A DNA stretch of 64,000 bases. It comes from Stereum hirsutum FP-91666 SS1 (taxonomy: Eukaryota; Basidiomycota; Agaricomycetes; Russulales; Stereaceae). Position numbers and translations under genes: made by a program. The notes beneath the pieces were generated by a model, which did not search any database, was not told the origin of the DNA, and saw nothing but the letters and a program-made list of their open reading frames with translations. Numbering within the stretch: the stretch's first letter is position 1; every line of letters begins with the position of its first letter. The DNA lies in the NCBI RefSeq assembly GCF_000264905.1, contig NW_006763143.1:912923-976922 (forward strand), written 5' to 3'. This document shows positions 45,745-57,283 of this stretch, in pieces.

Positions 45745-46423
45745 ATGTTACCGAGAAGATACCCAATGTTTCCCCTACGGTTCTTATCCCCGATGACCCT
45801 TCAGCGGCGCTCATTGGTCACGCTGAGAGACCATATTGTACGTCGGCCCATCGTCAATTCGACCTGTGGCTCTCCTACTTACCGACCTCCCAGTCTGTCA
45901 CGCAGGCGACCGCAGAAGGAAATGGTCGATCAGGGCATGTATACACCACCGGACGCGACCCACCATTAGACCTTCGCATGCATCCCTCGAAGGACTTGGG
46001 TGGTGTCGGTCGCGGTCATAACCCAGAACAGCTTTTCGCCATGGCATATTCTTGTTCGTGAATTCTTTCCCTCTACGCACACAAAGACACGCTACTTACC
46101 TTTACCTACGCCTGCTGCCTATAGCATGTTTCCTTGAGAGCCTGCAGAACTCGCTGTGTCGACAAGGAAAGGGGGACGCCGCTCCTGATGTCAAGGTACA
46201 CACAAGTGTATATATGGGACACTATACCGACTCGCCGCAATTAGGCCTCAAAGTCCATGTCACTATCGAAGGAGTGGAGGACGACGATGCTATAATCGAA
46301 GCGCAGAAGGTCAGTTCGTTAACTTTCCCACCTCCCTGACCTCGATTGAACTATCTCCTTTAGAAATGTATGTACAGTCGGGCCCTGATGGAGGGCATCG
46401 AAGTCAAGCTCATGAAAGCTTAG
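45745..46423 (+). CDS. ohr: Ohr/OsmC-type organic hydroperoxide reductase, mitochondrial
   Basis: Model join(45745..45837,45906..46053,46125..46309,46364..46423), 161 residues, exactly in phase. Exon 1 is an Arg-rich presequence (MLPRRYPMFPLRFLSPMTLQ) suggesting mitochondrial import. The Ohr fold then starts at ATAEGNGRSGHVYTTGRDPP, followed by KDLGGVGRGHNPEQLFAMAY and, across an intron, SSCFLESLQNSL: the conserved Glu (NPEQ) and the peroxidatic Cys. The resolving Cys comes in KKCMYSRALMEGIEVKLMKA; the usual CPYS is here CMYS. Ohr enzymes reduce fatty-acid and other organic hydroperoxides using lipoylated proteins, which fits a mitochondrial site. No single long frame shows this gene: it appears only after splicing. 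Its stop lies about 95 bp from that of the converging Ldh2 gene. Confidence 0.88.
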
Positions 46424-46518
46424 ATGTTGGGCGAAGCAGAAGTAGATATTCTAGAACAATGAATATAGGATGTATTATAGTATGTTCACCCACAATGATA
46501 ACCAGTCGCCGTTATACA

Positions 46519-47820
46519 TTACGCCAACGATACTTCTGACGTCTCTAATGCGAATACGCCGACTTTCGTTGCAACCTCATTCATACCTTTCACCTCACTC
46601 CTCGTGAAAGGAATCCCTTGCTTTTCTCTCTGACGTTGCATGACAGCCTCTTTCTCTCCAGGAAACCATATTCTATCGACCCCTTCCCTCTTTTCACCTC
46701 CAGTCACCCTCGCATATAGCTCTCCCAGCCTCTCCCTAAATTCCTTCTCTCCACCGTCCAAAAACATCCCCGCCTTCATCACAAAAATAAAATGCCCCAC
46801 CCCCGCATTCGTACTCAACCCTCTCTCCGACGCATCATACGGTCCCACCACGTCCCCACCAAAGCTTGCCCCCGTCAACACTCCCGAAAACACATCCATC
46901 ATCAACGCCAACCCAGACCCCTTCGGCCCCGCCATCGGTAACATTACTCCCTTCAACGCCTCCTGCGGGTCCGTTGTCGGCCGCCCCTCCGCATCCAACG
47001 CCCAATCATCCGGTATCTGTTCTCCCCTCCTCAAAGCCTTATGCACCTTCCCCCTCGCCGCCACACTCGGCGCCATATCCAACACGAAATCCTCCCCACC
47101 TATCCTGTTCCCCTCCGCATCCACACCCTTATCCGGACCCGGCGCACCGGCCGCGATGGGACTAACACCAAGCAGCTGCGTCATGGAACCGAACGCCGGC
47201 ATGGCCGGGGACGAGTTCGTGAACACGAGCGCGCAGAGGCCTTCGCGGACGGCTTGGAGGACGTAGGACGCGCTCATGCCGAAATGGTTGCTGTTCCGGA
47301 CGGAGACGAGGCCGAGGCCACTGGCTTTGGCCATGCGGATGGCGGCGAGCATGCCGTGATGCGCGACGAGGTGGCCGAAGGCGTTTTGGCCGTCGAGGAG
47401 GGCGATGGAGGGACCGAGGGGTTTGAGGGTCGGTGTGGCGGTTGGGGAGATGAGGTTTTTTTCGAGTCGGGTGGAGTAGGGGATCTGCCATGGGATGGGT
47501 CGTGAAGATTTGATTATTGTGTCAGTGACAGACAGATAAAATCAGCGTGTTGCGCTCTGTTGTCTTACCAGACGATTCTATCATATAGAGGAGGGGATAG
47601 TACTAGGTCAGAAACCACGACGAATACATGTGTATGGGTGGCTTAAACTCGAGCAGTGACGCACCATGCCATGCGTATCCACACCTCTCAAATCAGCCTC
47701 GACAAGGTATCCAGCAATGATCCTTGCATTCTCGGACGAGATTCCATACTTCTCCAATACCGCAGCCGTAAACGTCCGCGCAGAATCGGCAGCCACGTAG
47801 ACCAGTTCGTGTTCGCTCAT
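46519..47820 (-). CDS. Ldh2/malate dehydrogenase-type NAD(P)-dependent 2-hydroxyacid oxidoreductase
   Basis: Model complement(join(46519..47484,47569..47577,47665..47820)), 376 residues. Exon 1: ARIIAGYLVEADLRGVDTHG. The middle exon is a 9-nt microexon coding Asn-Arg-Leu, completing the conserved HGMNRL. Exon 3: GQNAFGHLVAHHGMLAAIRM, the catalytic VSVRNSNHFGMSASYVLQAV, VFTNSSPAMPAFGS, LGVSPIAAGAPGP, EDFVLDMAPSVAARGKVHKA, LPMAGPKGSGLALMMDVFSG and GHFIFVMKAGMF. This is the non-Rossmann MDH/LDH2 family (PF02615), which includes malate, ureidoglycolate, sulfolactate and proline-related imine reductases. The substrate cannot be fixed. The family length is about 340-370, so the model is complete. 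An upstream in-frame ATG at 47934 exists but would add a non-conserved stretch. Confidence 0.9.
47569..47577 (-). other. 9-nt microexon of the Ldh2-type gene
   Basis: AATCGTCTG on the minus strand, flanked by acceptor ...ATGATAG and donor GTAAGA. It supplies NRL directly after DTHGM, which is a conserved position in the Ldh2 family (DTHGxxRL). Without it the two large exons still join in frame but lack these residues. Confidence 0.8.
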
Positions 47821-49546
47821 CCTGGTGACTTCGTACGGGACCGTGGCTCCAGTGGTGGCCAAGTAACTACTTACGTGTACTATAATGAAACTGGGCTGAT
47901 CCGTCAAAGATCTTGCCTTTTCCAGAATTCGCAAAAGAGTAGGTAAATATTAGTATGGCGATCGTCAGAAGACATGGACGTACCAGGGTCGTAGTTTGCG
48001 TCGAAGTCGACCTCGACTCGGATGTGCGATGGGATCAAATTGGGCTGGAATAGGGGCTTCAAGTTACCGTCGCCACAAGAAGTTCTGCTCTTTATACGAA
48101 CCAATGTGGACGTCAGGACACGCACTTATATGCCCTTCCGCCTCTTATCTTCTCAATCAGTACGAAGCCACAGTGACGAATCGTACGCTTTCCAAAAGTT
48201 GTTGGCGTAGCTCTCAATCATGTGACACGATATAAATAGACTAAGTGATAGGAGGACGATGGCGCCACAGCTCGCATTCGGCGATAATCATCGTCACGTT
48301 GATAGATGGAACCAAGTAGCAGTCAATATGATAGGATTCCCAGCAAGAAGCCGAGGAAGAAGATCACGGCTCACATTATCCCAGAACGGATTGACGCCCA
48401 GTGCTAACTCAGGAGCTCGTAGATCCTGCCGAAAGCGCCACATTGAACATGGAGGAAGAGTCAGAAAAAGAATGGGAAGCTCGCGATCGAAGGGGGAAAT
48501 AAAGGAGAGGAAGGAGGAAAAAGAGGCCGCAAACATCAGGAAGTACTCCTGCCACACAACTCCTAACAACTTCCTATCGACCCCGACGTTTCACGGTGAG
48601 TAAGAGAAAGCATACTTAGTCCGGCGTCATCTGCAGCAGTGAAGAGGAACGATTCTCTTCCTCGATCTTTGAGTCTGGATTCCGAGACTACTTACCCTCA
48701 CGAGCAGAAGTTTTTCCAGTCTCCCGTTCATGGCATACGTACGACGTTCATTGTCGACATCGACATCCAGCATTCGACAATCCGATTCAAACATTCATGG
48801 CAGTCCATACAGATATGAATCGATGAAGCGTGGATATAACCCAGCCCAGCCCCAATGGAGAGCCTCGGGGAACACATCCATGAACAAAATAATCGAGGCG
48901 CACTGAATCGGCCGGAAATGAATGGATGCATGAATGGATGCACCCTCACCATACGTATAGCCTGCCACTTCGTACCACTACTAGTATCATGGAGCGGCCA
49001 TCGAGAAGGACTACTTATTCCATGAGGGGGAGCTCGAGATCAGGAGTCGCATGGCTTTGCGGCTTGTCTTGAAGACGTTGTAACATGCTCGGAGCGGCGA
49101 GATGAGCTTGAAAGAGGAAGTGCCACACTGGCCTCTCCTCACGACCCCAGGCCAACGGACAGAAAGACACAGAGGATGAACGACAATGTTCAACGGATTG
49201 CTTCCTTTCCTTTTCATTCCATTCCCTCCAATTCACAGATGCAGGTGCGGTGCGGTGCGGTATGTGTATATATGTATATGTATGCTATGGACGAAGTAAG
49301 CGAAGAGAAAAAATGGAGATAATACAGGGCTCAACGAGGAAAGACCAAAACCCGAGTCTGGAAGGTGATAAAAAAACTGGTTAAAAAACAATACTGCTTG
49401 TCAGGTCAAGTCAAAGGTGCTCATGCAGAAGTCGAAAGGGAAAGGGGATGGGATGATGGGTGATGAAGGATGGATGATAGGTGCATGCGAACTACAGGTG
49501 CGAAGCGGGAGACGAAAGTACGTGACGGGCGAAGGGAGTATCAGCA
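47821..49546. other. 1.7 kb intergenic region
   Basis: Contains the promoter of the Ldh2-type gene and the 3' flank of the next minus-strand gene. TATAAATAG at about 48232. A + strand frame of 114 codons at 48259-48603 is basic, low-complexity and lacks any domain or partner. A (GGTGC)n-like stretch and TATATGTATATGTATG lie at 49247-49285. Confidence 0.45.
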
Positions 49547-51597
49547 TCAGTACACCGGAGGCAGAGAAGGAGCAGAAGGTCCAGGTCCAGGGGACTGCGT
49601 ACGACTCGTAGGAACAGAAGACACCGTCCGACGTAAACTCCCAGCGCCTTCACCTTCCTCTCTTGCCAAGCCTGCATCCAAGCCCGCGTTTACTTCCACA
49701 TCCACGCCAGCACCAACCCCGACACCCATTCCATCGGTATCCGCCTGGGCGTACCACAATGGAGGTGCAGAAGGCTCGAGTTCCCCGTCTTCAAACGACT
49801 CCTCTTCGTCCACCGGCGGAGCCGAAGGGACCACGACGAGAGTCGTCCCAGCTTGGCTTTGCGCCTCCTCGAACGGCGGAGCAGAAGGGCCTATTTCCGG
49901 TTCGACGCCAACTACGTCTGCTGCCTGCTCGAGCGAGAAAGCGTACTGCTCGTAGCGTGAGGCGGCCATCTTCCCCATAGACGGTGGAGGCGGTAAATCA
50001 GGATGCAAAGATGGATAGGGAGGTATGGGATCGGAACTCGGTGCGGAGGAGAGAGCGAGCACATCAGCAGGGATTTCGTCGTCATCTTCAAGCTCGGGCG
50101 CGCGAGGAGAGTGAGGTAGAGAGGCGCGAGTGTCTGGGTCAGGAGGAGCGCTGGCCATGGCGGCTCTGCGGGCCAACGTGGCTTTATCATCCGTGGCAAT
50201 ATGGCCTGGAGAGCTGTGTACGGCCTCATTATGCCCTGAATCGTCGACAGGCGGGGGTGCCGACGGTAATTTGGACGAGCTTGCGGTCACATTGGATCCT
50301 TCAGCGTGATAGGAGGGGATGACATCCGTGGGAGGAGGAATGTCGATTGCGCTATGTGGATGATTGCGCGAGGGGTGGTATGCCGGAGGACGGAGTGGGG
50401 AATCCGGATTTGGGGGAATAGGAGGGGTATCTTCCGCATGAGGTATGACAGGTGAAACTTCGATGGACGAACGAGGACGTGGCAGTGGCACGGGTGGTGG
50501 GGGTGGTGAATTAGGTGGATTGTCGTGAGAGTGCCGAGAAGAGACGGAAGAGGGGGAACGTAGCACAGAGACCGAGTCGTCGTTCCTGGATGGAGAATGA
50601 TGGAGGGAGGGATTACTCTGGTTGTCTTGTACGAGGGTAGCGGAGAGACTGCGGTTCGTGCGCCGTCGTCGGGCTGATTGCCTGACGTTGGCCTTCCAAC
50701 GACTCGCAGCCTTTGCCCACTTGCGCTGCGCAGATTTTGCCTGCTGAATACTGCTATTTTCGGAACCGTCCTCGGACCTATCGTCCCGCTGCCCGCGCAC
50801 CTTGCGCTGCAGCACTTTCTCTACGTCCTTCTCACCCTTTCGCCGTTTCCGTCTCCAAACGACGCATGCGAGTATGAGGGCTACGATAGAGCCGGCAAGA
50901 ACGAGAGATAAAGGGAGAATGACAGCCGTGAGGTCGTGAGATGATCCGCCGCTGCTCGCCCAGCCGGTAGGGAGGGTGCTGAGATCAAACTCGTCTGCAG
51001 AGATAGCGGAAACAGAGGCAGAGGACGAGGGTGATGAGATGGCGGTAGCTGTGGAGCTGGCGACGATGGTAGAAGCGGTCGGATTTGCCGAGTTTTCGTC
51101 GTCAACGGCTGTAGGGGTAGCCTCTGCGGAACAAGAAGAGCCCTTTGTAGTAGCGAGAGATGAAGCGAGATGAGAGGAGTGGATGTCGGAGGGAGCAGAG
51201 AGAGTAGACTGACTGGGCATATTGTGGAACCGTACAAGGACCACTCGGCGGCCTTGCGCCAGAGGCCATCCTCGCCTTGGACGTACTTGTCAGGCACGGA
51301 GGCTCGGCGCTGCAATCTCTTGGAAGGTGATCGGGAGGACTCTGTCTTGGACGAACGTTCGCGCTGGCCGTCGTGGGGCAGAAAAGGGTAGAGAAATGGG
51401 AGGGAAGTGTCGTGCTCTGGGTCGAGGGGCCTAGCATGCGCTGCCGACGACGAGGCAATGGTGGCAAAGACCGAGGACAAGAGGGAGGAGGACGACGCGG
51501 ACGATGACGAGGGCCTCTTTGTGGCACGGCGAAAGCTTGGCTTGCGTATTGTGGCAGGCGGGGAGGAAGGCTGTTTGGCTTGGGAAGGAAAGCGCAT
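49547..51597 (-). CDS. Single-pass membrane protein with PPxY and PSAPP motifs
   Basis: Model complement(join(49547..51142,51214..51597)), 659 residues; the 71-nt intron joins two different frames cleanly. Residues about 1-125: basic/Ser-rich start, ASVPDKYVQGEDGLWRKAAE and WSLYGSTICP-GSSC. A Ser/Thr-rich stretch and a Gly-Trp region (LPTGWASSGGSSHD) precede one membrane helix, LTAVILPLSLVLAGSIVALI, stopped by RRKRRKGEK. The tail of about 430 residues is Pro/Ser-rich with three PSAPP motifs (IGPSAPPFE, VVPSAPPVDE, LEPSAPPLW), related SAPP variants, an internal PPAY and a terminal PPVY. PPxY binds WW domains of Nedd4/Rsp5 ubiquitin ligases; P[ST]AP binds the ESCRT-I subunit Vps23/TSG101. A role in ubiquitin-dependent membrane sorting is inference. 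No named family is recognised. The start at 51597 is the first ATG of the frame. Confidence 0.72.
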
Positions 51598-51944
51598 GAT
51601 GCTCCCGGATTGCCAAGAGGCCCAAGAGGGTGCCGCGTCAACGGTACGAGGATCCGATTAGCAAACACTGAGCAGAGCCGCGCCGGGGCCGGGGGCGCAT
51701 AAGCTGGGCGTCGTTCGAGAGCGGCGAGAGTGGTTCGGGCGACGGGGGCGGTGGCGAGGACGATGGCGAGTGGGATGGGAGCGACAGCGAGCGAGGGAAG
51801 AGACGGGGGATCCAGCAGCGCGGGCCAGCGCCGTTTTCGGTCGCCCAATCGGTCGTTTTATCCCGCTTACCCAACCGGCTGCTAAGTATAGCACAGCCTA
51901 TATTTACTCTCAAACGCTAACAATAGTACATCGACTCAACGCCC
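51598..51944. other. Intergenic between tandem minus-strand genes
   Basis: 347 bp; frames here are low-complexity shadows. Promoter of the membrane protein and 3' flank of SIN3. Confidence 0.45.
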
Positions 51945-54900
51945 TCAACGCCGATACAGACACTCGAAGCCCTCGAAGAACACCTTGTAGCTCCCCAGGC
52001 TCACCCGCACTGCAAGTCCGTCCTCGACGACCACCCCGGCATCCTCCGCGCCCCCCTCGCCCTCCGTCTTCAGCAGCCTGCAAATAGACCCAGTCAGCTC
52101 ACACACAGCGACACTCCGATCCCGGCTACACACCTCTTCATGAACACTGGCCTCGATCCTCGCCCCTTTCTACCCTCGCTTCCTCGCCCCACCCACTCCG
52201 TGGCGTGCTCCAGCACATAGCTCTCCACGTACTGCCGCCACCGGGTCACCCCCGACCTCGTCTCTTCCACGCTCCCCTCGTCCGGGCCCACCAACTGAAT
52301 ACGAACCTCCTTCGCCGTGGCATCCTAAACATACCATCCGCATCACACATACAACCGTTGACATCAGCTCGGGAAAAAAAATGACAGAGAGAACAGGACA
52401 AGAATAGCACGCACCCATTCCACTCGGTACAAATTATCGTCCGATCCGACATGTTTCGCTGCCTCTCGTCGGTAGCGCATGACGTCCTGGCGAGTCAGTT
52501 CCTTCTCCTGTCGCGTCTTGCGCAACAAATCCCATAGCTCCTGACATTTGTTGTCCGAAACGACCGTCTGCACCTACAAAAGCGGACACCGAGTCCAAAA
52601 CCGCGGAGAATTGAGGTAAGCCAAAGATAGAACAAGGGGATCAGCCGCCCATCATTGCTATATGCGGCGCGCCATCTGCCTACCTGCTTGATCAACGCAG
52701 CGATAACTTTGTCCAGCGTGTACAGGTGGTAAGCCTATGTGACACACAGAACGCACCCAGAATAGAAACAAAGGCAAGCACGTCAGCCACTGAATGATAA
52801 AGTCGCATCCCAAAGAAAGATCCGCAGCGAGGTCTTCCCAAAAAAAGTGAAACTCAAAGCGCACCCTCGTCCCGAAGAACCACCTCATTTGCTCCTCGAA
52901 CGTGGTAAGGTCCATCTCGTTGTCGAATAGCTTCTCGCACGCTTCGAGGAGGTAAATGTAGACGAAATTAGAGTCGCCTAAGTCCCGTCCTCCCAGCGTC
53001 GTTAACATTTGCTCCAAGATTACCGACGGCCCTTGAGGATCCTCTAGGCCCAGCCTGAGCGCGACCGGGTTGGCCAGCAGGTATCGGTAATCTGACTTTG
53101 CGAATCCGGCGCCGATCTTCTTGCACATCTCCAGGCGCGAGTACACCAGCTGCGCCAAACAATCGACCAACAGATGTGAGTATCTGTCCACTCTAGGAAG
53201 GTCGATCAACGATTAGCAAATAGACGCACCTGCAATAACCTCAACAAGGTATAGAGCGTCGTATTGGCGAAGAACGGCCTTCGATCCACATGAGAGTCCC
53301 ATACCACGCTGTCCCCATCCGGCAAACTCTCACGTATCCACACATCCTTCGCCCTCGGTGGCGCAGGTCTCTGCTGCTGTATCGAGTCTGCGGCGTCGTG
53401 AGAGGTGCTGGTCGTAGCGGCTGCAGGGAGCGCAGCAGCATCAACAGCGATGGGAGACCCAGACCTCGAACCAACCGCAGACGGCGTGTCTCTCTGGCCC
53501 CCTTGACTTCTCCCGGCAGTCTTCAGCAATTTCTTGCGCAGGTGTCCAGGATTAACCCCACCAGCACCGCTCCCGTTCACCTGTGGCGCGCTACCGGCTT
53601 GTTTCCCTCCCCGCTGCGCATCCTCGGAGAACCCTTCCGTGTCGTTCATGGTCTGCTCGTCGCTTGAGTCGTCGTCGTCCATGCCGACGTCCGTGGACCC
53701 ACATGCCGCGCTAAACTCCGGAATGGGGACCATGAAGAGCGTAGGCACAAACGAGCGCAGGAACCTCTCGACGCTCCTCCTCTCCTGCAAACTATACACC
53801 TGCGGGTTGTGATCCAAATAGGAATAAACCATCTTGAGCGAATCGTGCAGGACCTCTGTGTCCTCGAAGCCATACGTGAGCTGCGGACCAGGCGGCCATA
53901 TCGCACAGGCCGGCATCGTCTTCCTCTCCTTGAAAGACTCGCCCGACTCGAGCGCCTCTTTCCTCAGCGTCTCGATCTCCGTCACGAACGACTTTGCGGT
54001 GATGTTCTTCTTGTCGTTCGCCTTGAAGTTGATCCCGATGTGGTCGAGCGACTTGTAGAAGTTCTTCACCTCCATCTGCCGCCAGAATATGCCCCACTCC
54101 CTCTGTGCCCGCTTCCAGTCCTCGTTCTTCTGCTTCAGACGTGCGAGCACGACCGGGACGGCAGCGATCGGGTTGTCCAACAGAGCCTGGTACATCACCG
54201 CACCCTGGTCTTTGTTGTACACCTTCTTGAGAGTCCGCTGATAGATTGCCTTGCTCTGACCGCCGAGATCGGGAGGAAGTTTGAACGTCGCCCGTTCCTC
54301 CGCCGATAGTTCCTCGATCCGGGCATTCAACGGCTCGAGAATCGCGATGGTACGGGCCATGCCCTCGAGGTGAATCTGGTACTCGTGTCGTTCGTCCTCA
54401 GTTTTATGGATGAGGTCCTCGAAGATGTTCTTCTTGTGAGCTACAAAGCCCGCCTCTTCGGACGCCCACGTAGGATGTGACACCCATTCGTCATTGAGCA
54501 CAGAACGACCGAGCTGGCTGCGTCCAGACGTTGCAAGTCTCGCCTCCTGCAACCCGTATCGTCTCCATCAGCCAACATCAACAATACCAACCATAAGACA
54601 AGAACTCACGCTCTCGGGCAACCTCCGATAACTAGGTCCTTGCCCCTTATCAGCCATAAACGGAATCGGCTCCGGCGGACCAGTCCTCACACTTCCTGGT
54701 GGCCCAAGATCGACCCTACCGACGCCACTCCTCCTTTCGTCCCACTTACAGATCTGCTTGAACTGGCCCAAGAGATCACCCGCGAGATGGCCAATAAACG
54801 TATCCGCCTGTGTCATCAACGTCTTCATGTCGATGATGTCCGCATTGTACAGACCCAACAGCTTCACAAAGTCCTCATGCTCGGCCGCCGGGAGAGCTTG

Positions 54901-57051
54901 TTTGAGGTGGCCGAAGAAGGCGACTTCCTTGCTGAACGGGTCTTCTCCTTGTTGGGAAGGCACTGACATCGTGTTGGCCATCTGGGCGTGCGAGAGCCCC
55001 GGTGTCGAGAGCTGAGGAGGACCTGGGTATGAAGGCGGGTATGGTGCCAGGTTGGGATGAACGACGGAACCTGGGCCAAGCGGCGGGAGTGGCGGTGGCG
55101 TGGGCGCGTTGCGGTATGCAGCGAACTCAGGCGACGGAGGACGTCCTTTCGCGGGCTGTTTGCTCACTCGAGGCTTCTTTCGACTATCCTGCTGTAGAAA
55201 GGGTCCCTCTGTAGTCAGCTTGAACGATTCAACGTTTCGATTAGTGAGAATACTCACGCGCCCAGGTTCCGCCTTGCTTTGCGGCGTGTCCTTTTGCGCG
55301 GGTTCTCGCTTTCGTCTTCTGGATGGTGGTACCGTGCCTTTGGGTGCGGTCGAGGAGGAGGCAATGGGTTCTGCGGGCCATCCACTATTCGATCCAGAGG
55401 CGATGGCAGGCATTATCCCAGCGAGGTGATTGGCGTCCATACCGGTCGCTCCCATAAGCTCGGGCAAAAACTTCTTGAATTCGCCTAACAGATCGGGGGC
55501 GTCCTTGAACAGGAGTTGAACTTGAGCGTACACCTGTAAACAAACTCGATCCTTTGAGACCGCACTGCCCAAAGAAGAAAACAAAAGGTACGCACATCGG
55601 TCATCATTTGCTTCTCCCTCTGCTGATACGTCGTAGGATCCTTGAACAGATTTGTCTGCTCCTTCCGATATATCTGCAGTATCTCCAGGAATTGTTTGTA
55701 CGTGTTCGCGTTGGGACCATCGGGGTACCTAGTCTTGATCCTATTCAAGAACTGAATGGCATGGTCAAACTCGCTAGTGGGCGGTGCTCTTGTGATCTCT
55801 ACCTGTGACTTCGTGCTCACATTACCGGGCATAGATGCGCCTTGCATGTTTGGAGAATAGGGCTGCGGAGGTTGTGGCCCATCGTAATAGCCCTGTTGCA
55901 TGTGTTGTTGAGGTAGAGGAGGACGCCCGGACATGGCGTGCGGTGTTCCCGTACGCGAAGCAGGAGCAGACATGGGCGGAAGCATAGCGGGGTAGGCCAC
56001 AATAGGGGTGGGTGCCAATGGAGGAACGGTCAAGAGGGCAGCTTTCGACATGGAATTGGTCGAAGATGTGATCATTCCGTTTGGCGTGGTGACGGTGATG
56101 TGGTTGACGTCCTGACGGTCGGTGGTACAGTTGATATGGTAGCCCGGAGGAAGAAAAGTATTGAATCCTTGTATGAGGTAGGGGTTCCCGTGGAAAAGCA
56201 TAGACACTCGTTCAATAACACCAGGGGTATCGATCCTGGTGGCGCAAACGATGTGAGTGGCACTCGGCGGAGGAGGGCATGTATAAGGAGTGGTGAAAGG
56301 AAGGAAGAGGGCGTTGAAGTCGGTGGCGTCTGAGCCGCATTGGCAGAGGTGTTCCCAATTTAGTGCCCGACGGGCGCTAAACGGTACCCCGCACAATAGA
56401 CTTCAACGAAGGGCTGATCACACCCCCGAGCGACGAACACTTTCTTCATCTTATGATATCCCAGCCTCGACAACGTTACAATACTCTCGTGACCAACAGC
56501 TCGCTTCGAGGCAGTGTGACAAGCTGGCCATCCCAGGGCCACCACCGTACGATGACGCAGAAAGCAAAAGAGAGACTGGAAAAGAGGACATACACTTGGC
56601 CCTTAAAGTCCTTCATTATATCCAAGAACTGATTATACACGTCTGGCCTGTCCTGAAACTGGATCTTGACCGCGTCCAAGTAGCTGAGCGCATCGGTGAC
56701 ATTGAGGGGTCTGGTCATGTCGGGTGGCATGGGTGTTCCTGGGCCAGATGTAGGTGGGGGAGGAGGCGGGAGATCAGACATCGAGAGAGAGGCATGAGAA
56801 AGAGAAGCGTGAGCGCTGTTGACGATAGAAGGTGGCCTTGAGTGGGGCATGGGGGGTTGCGCTGGGTGGTAGGGCGGATGGTGCTCGAGCATGGGCGGTC
56901 CAAGCGATGATGTCGGTGGCGAGTGACTACGCTGTGCGCGTCGCGGTGGAGATGACGGCGCTGAGAGGATGGATGAGAGCGACGGCATATCGTCGAGACC
57001 GCGTCGGTCGATGTGGTCAGTGTCCAAGTTCAAGCAACGAAGTTCGAGCAA
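51945..57051 (-). CDS. SIN3: SIN3 co-repressor scaffold
   Basis: Three paired amphipathic helix (PAH) domains are seen in order: PAH1 [20 protein letters not shown] with [15 protein letters not shown] and, after an intron, [23 protein letters not shown]2 [20 protein letters not shown] with [18 protein letters not shown]3 [20 protein letters not shown] with [20 protein letters not shown]. Next is the histone-deacetylase interaction domain ([40 protein letters not shown]) and the Sin3 C-terminal domain ([64 protein letters not shown]). The last exon ends [13 protein letters not shown] at 51945. Sin3 scaffolds Rpd3-type deacetylase complexes in the nucleus. An internal start at 56988 (MPSLSSILS) is an equally good candidate. 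Nine or so introns. Confidence 0.95.
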
Positions 57052-57283
57052 TGGTCCTCGCCATCCAGTTCTACAATCTTATCTTATCTTATCTGTACGC
57101 TTTTGATCCAACGTCATCTCGTCTCCGCCGATCTTTCGTTTCTTGTTAATGCTCAAAGCGTTCGCCAATTGCAAAGACCCAAGTCTTGCTCCAGTGCTCT
57201 CATCACATAAATAAGGTACGTATACAGACAGTTGCTAGTACGCCAGAAGGTCTCGGTGACTCCCACCCATAAACCCTCGGAAA

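Noticed and set aside
46640..47505. Plus-strand frames of 100-208 codons
   Set aside because: Antisense shadows of the Ldh2-type gene, whose conserved motifs lie on the minus strand.
48259..48603. 114-codon plus-strand frame
   Set aside because: Basic, low-complexity, no recognisable domain, poor start context and no splice partner.
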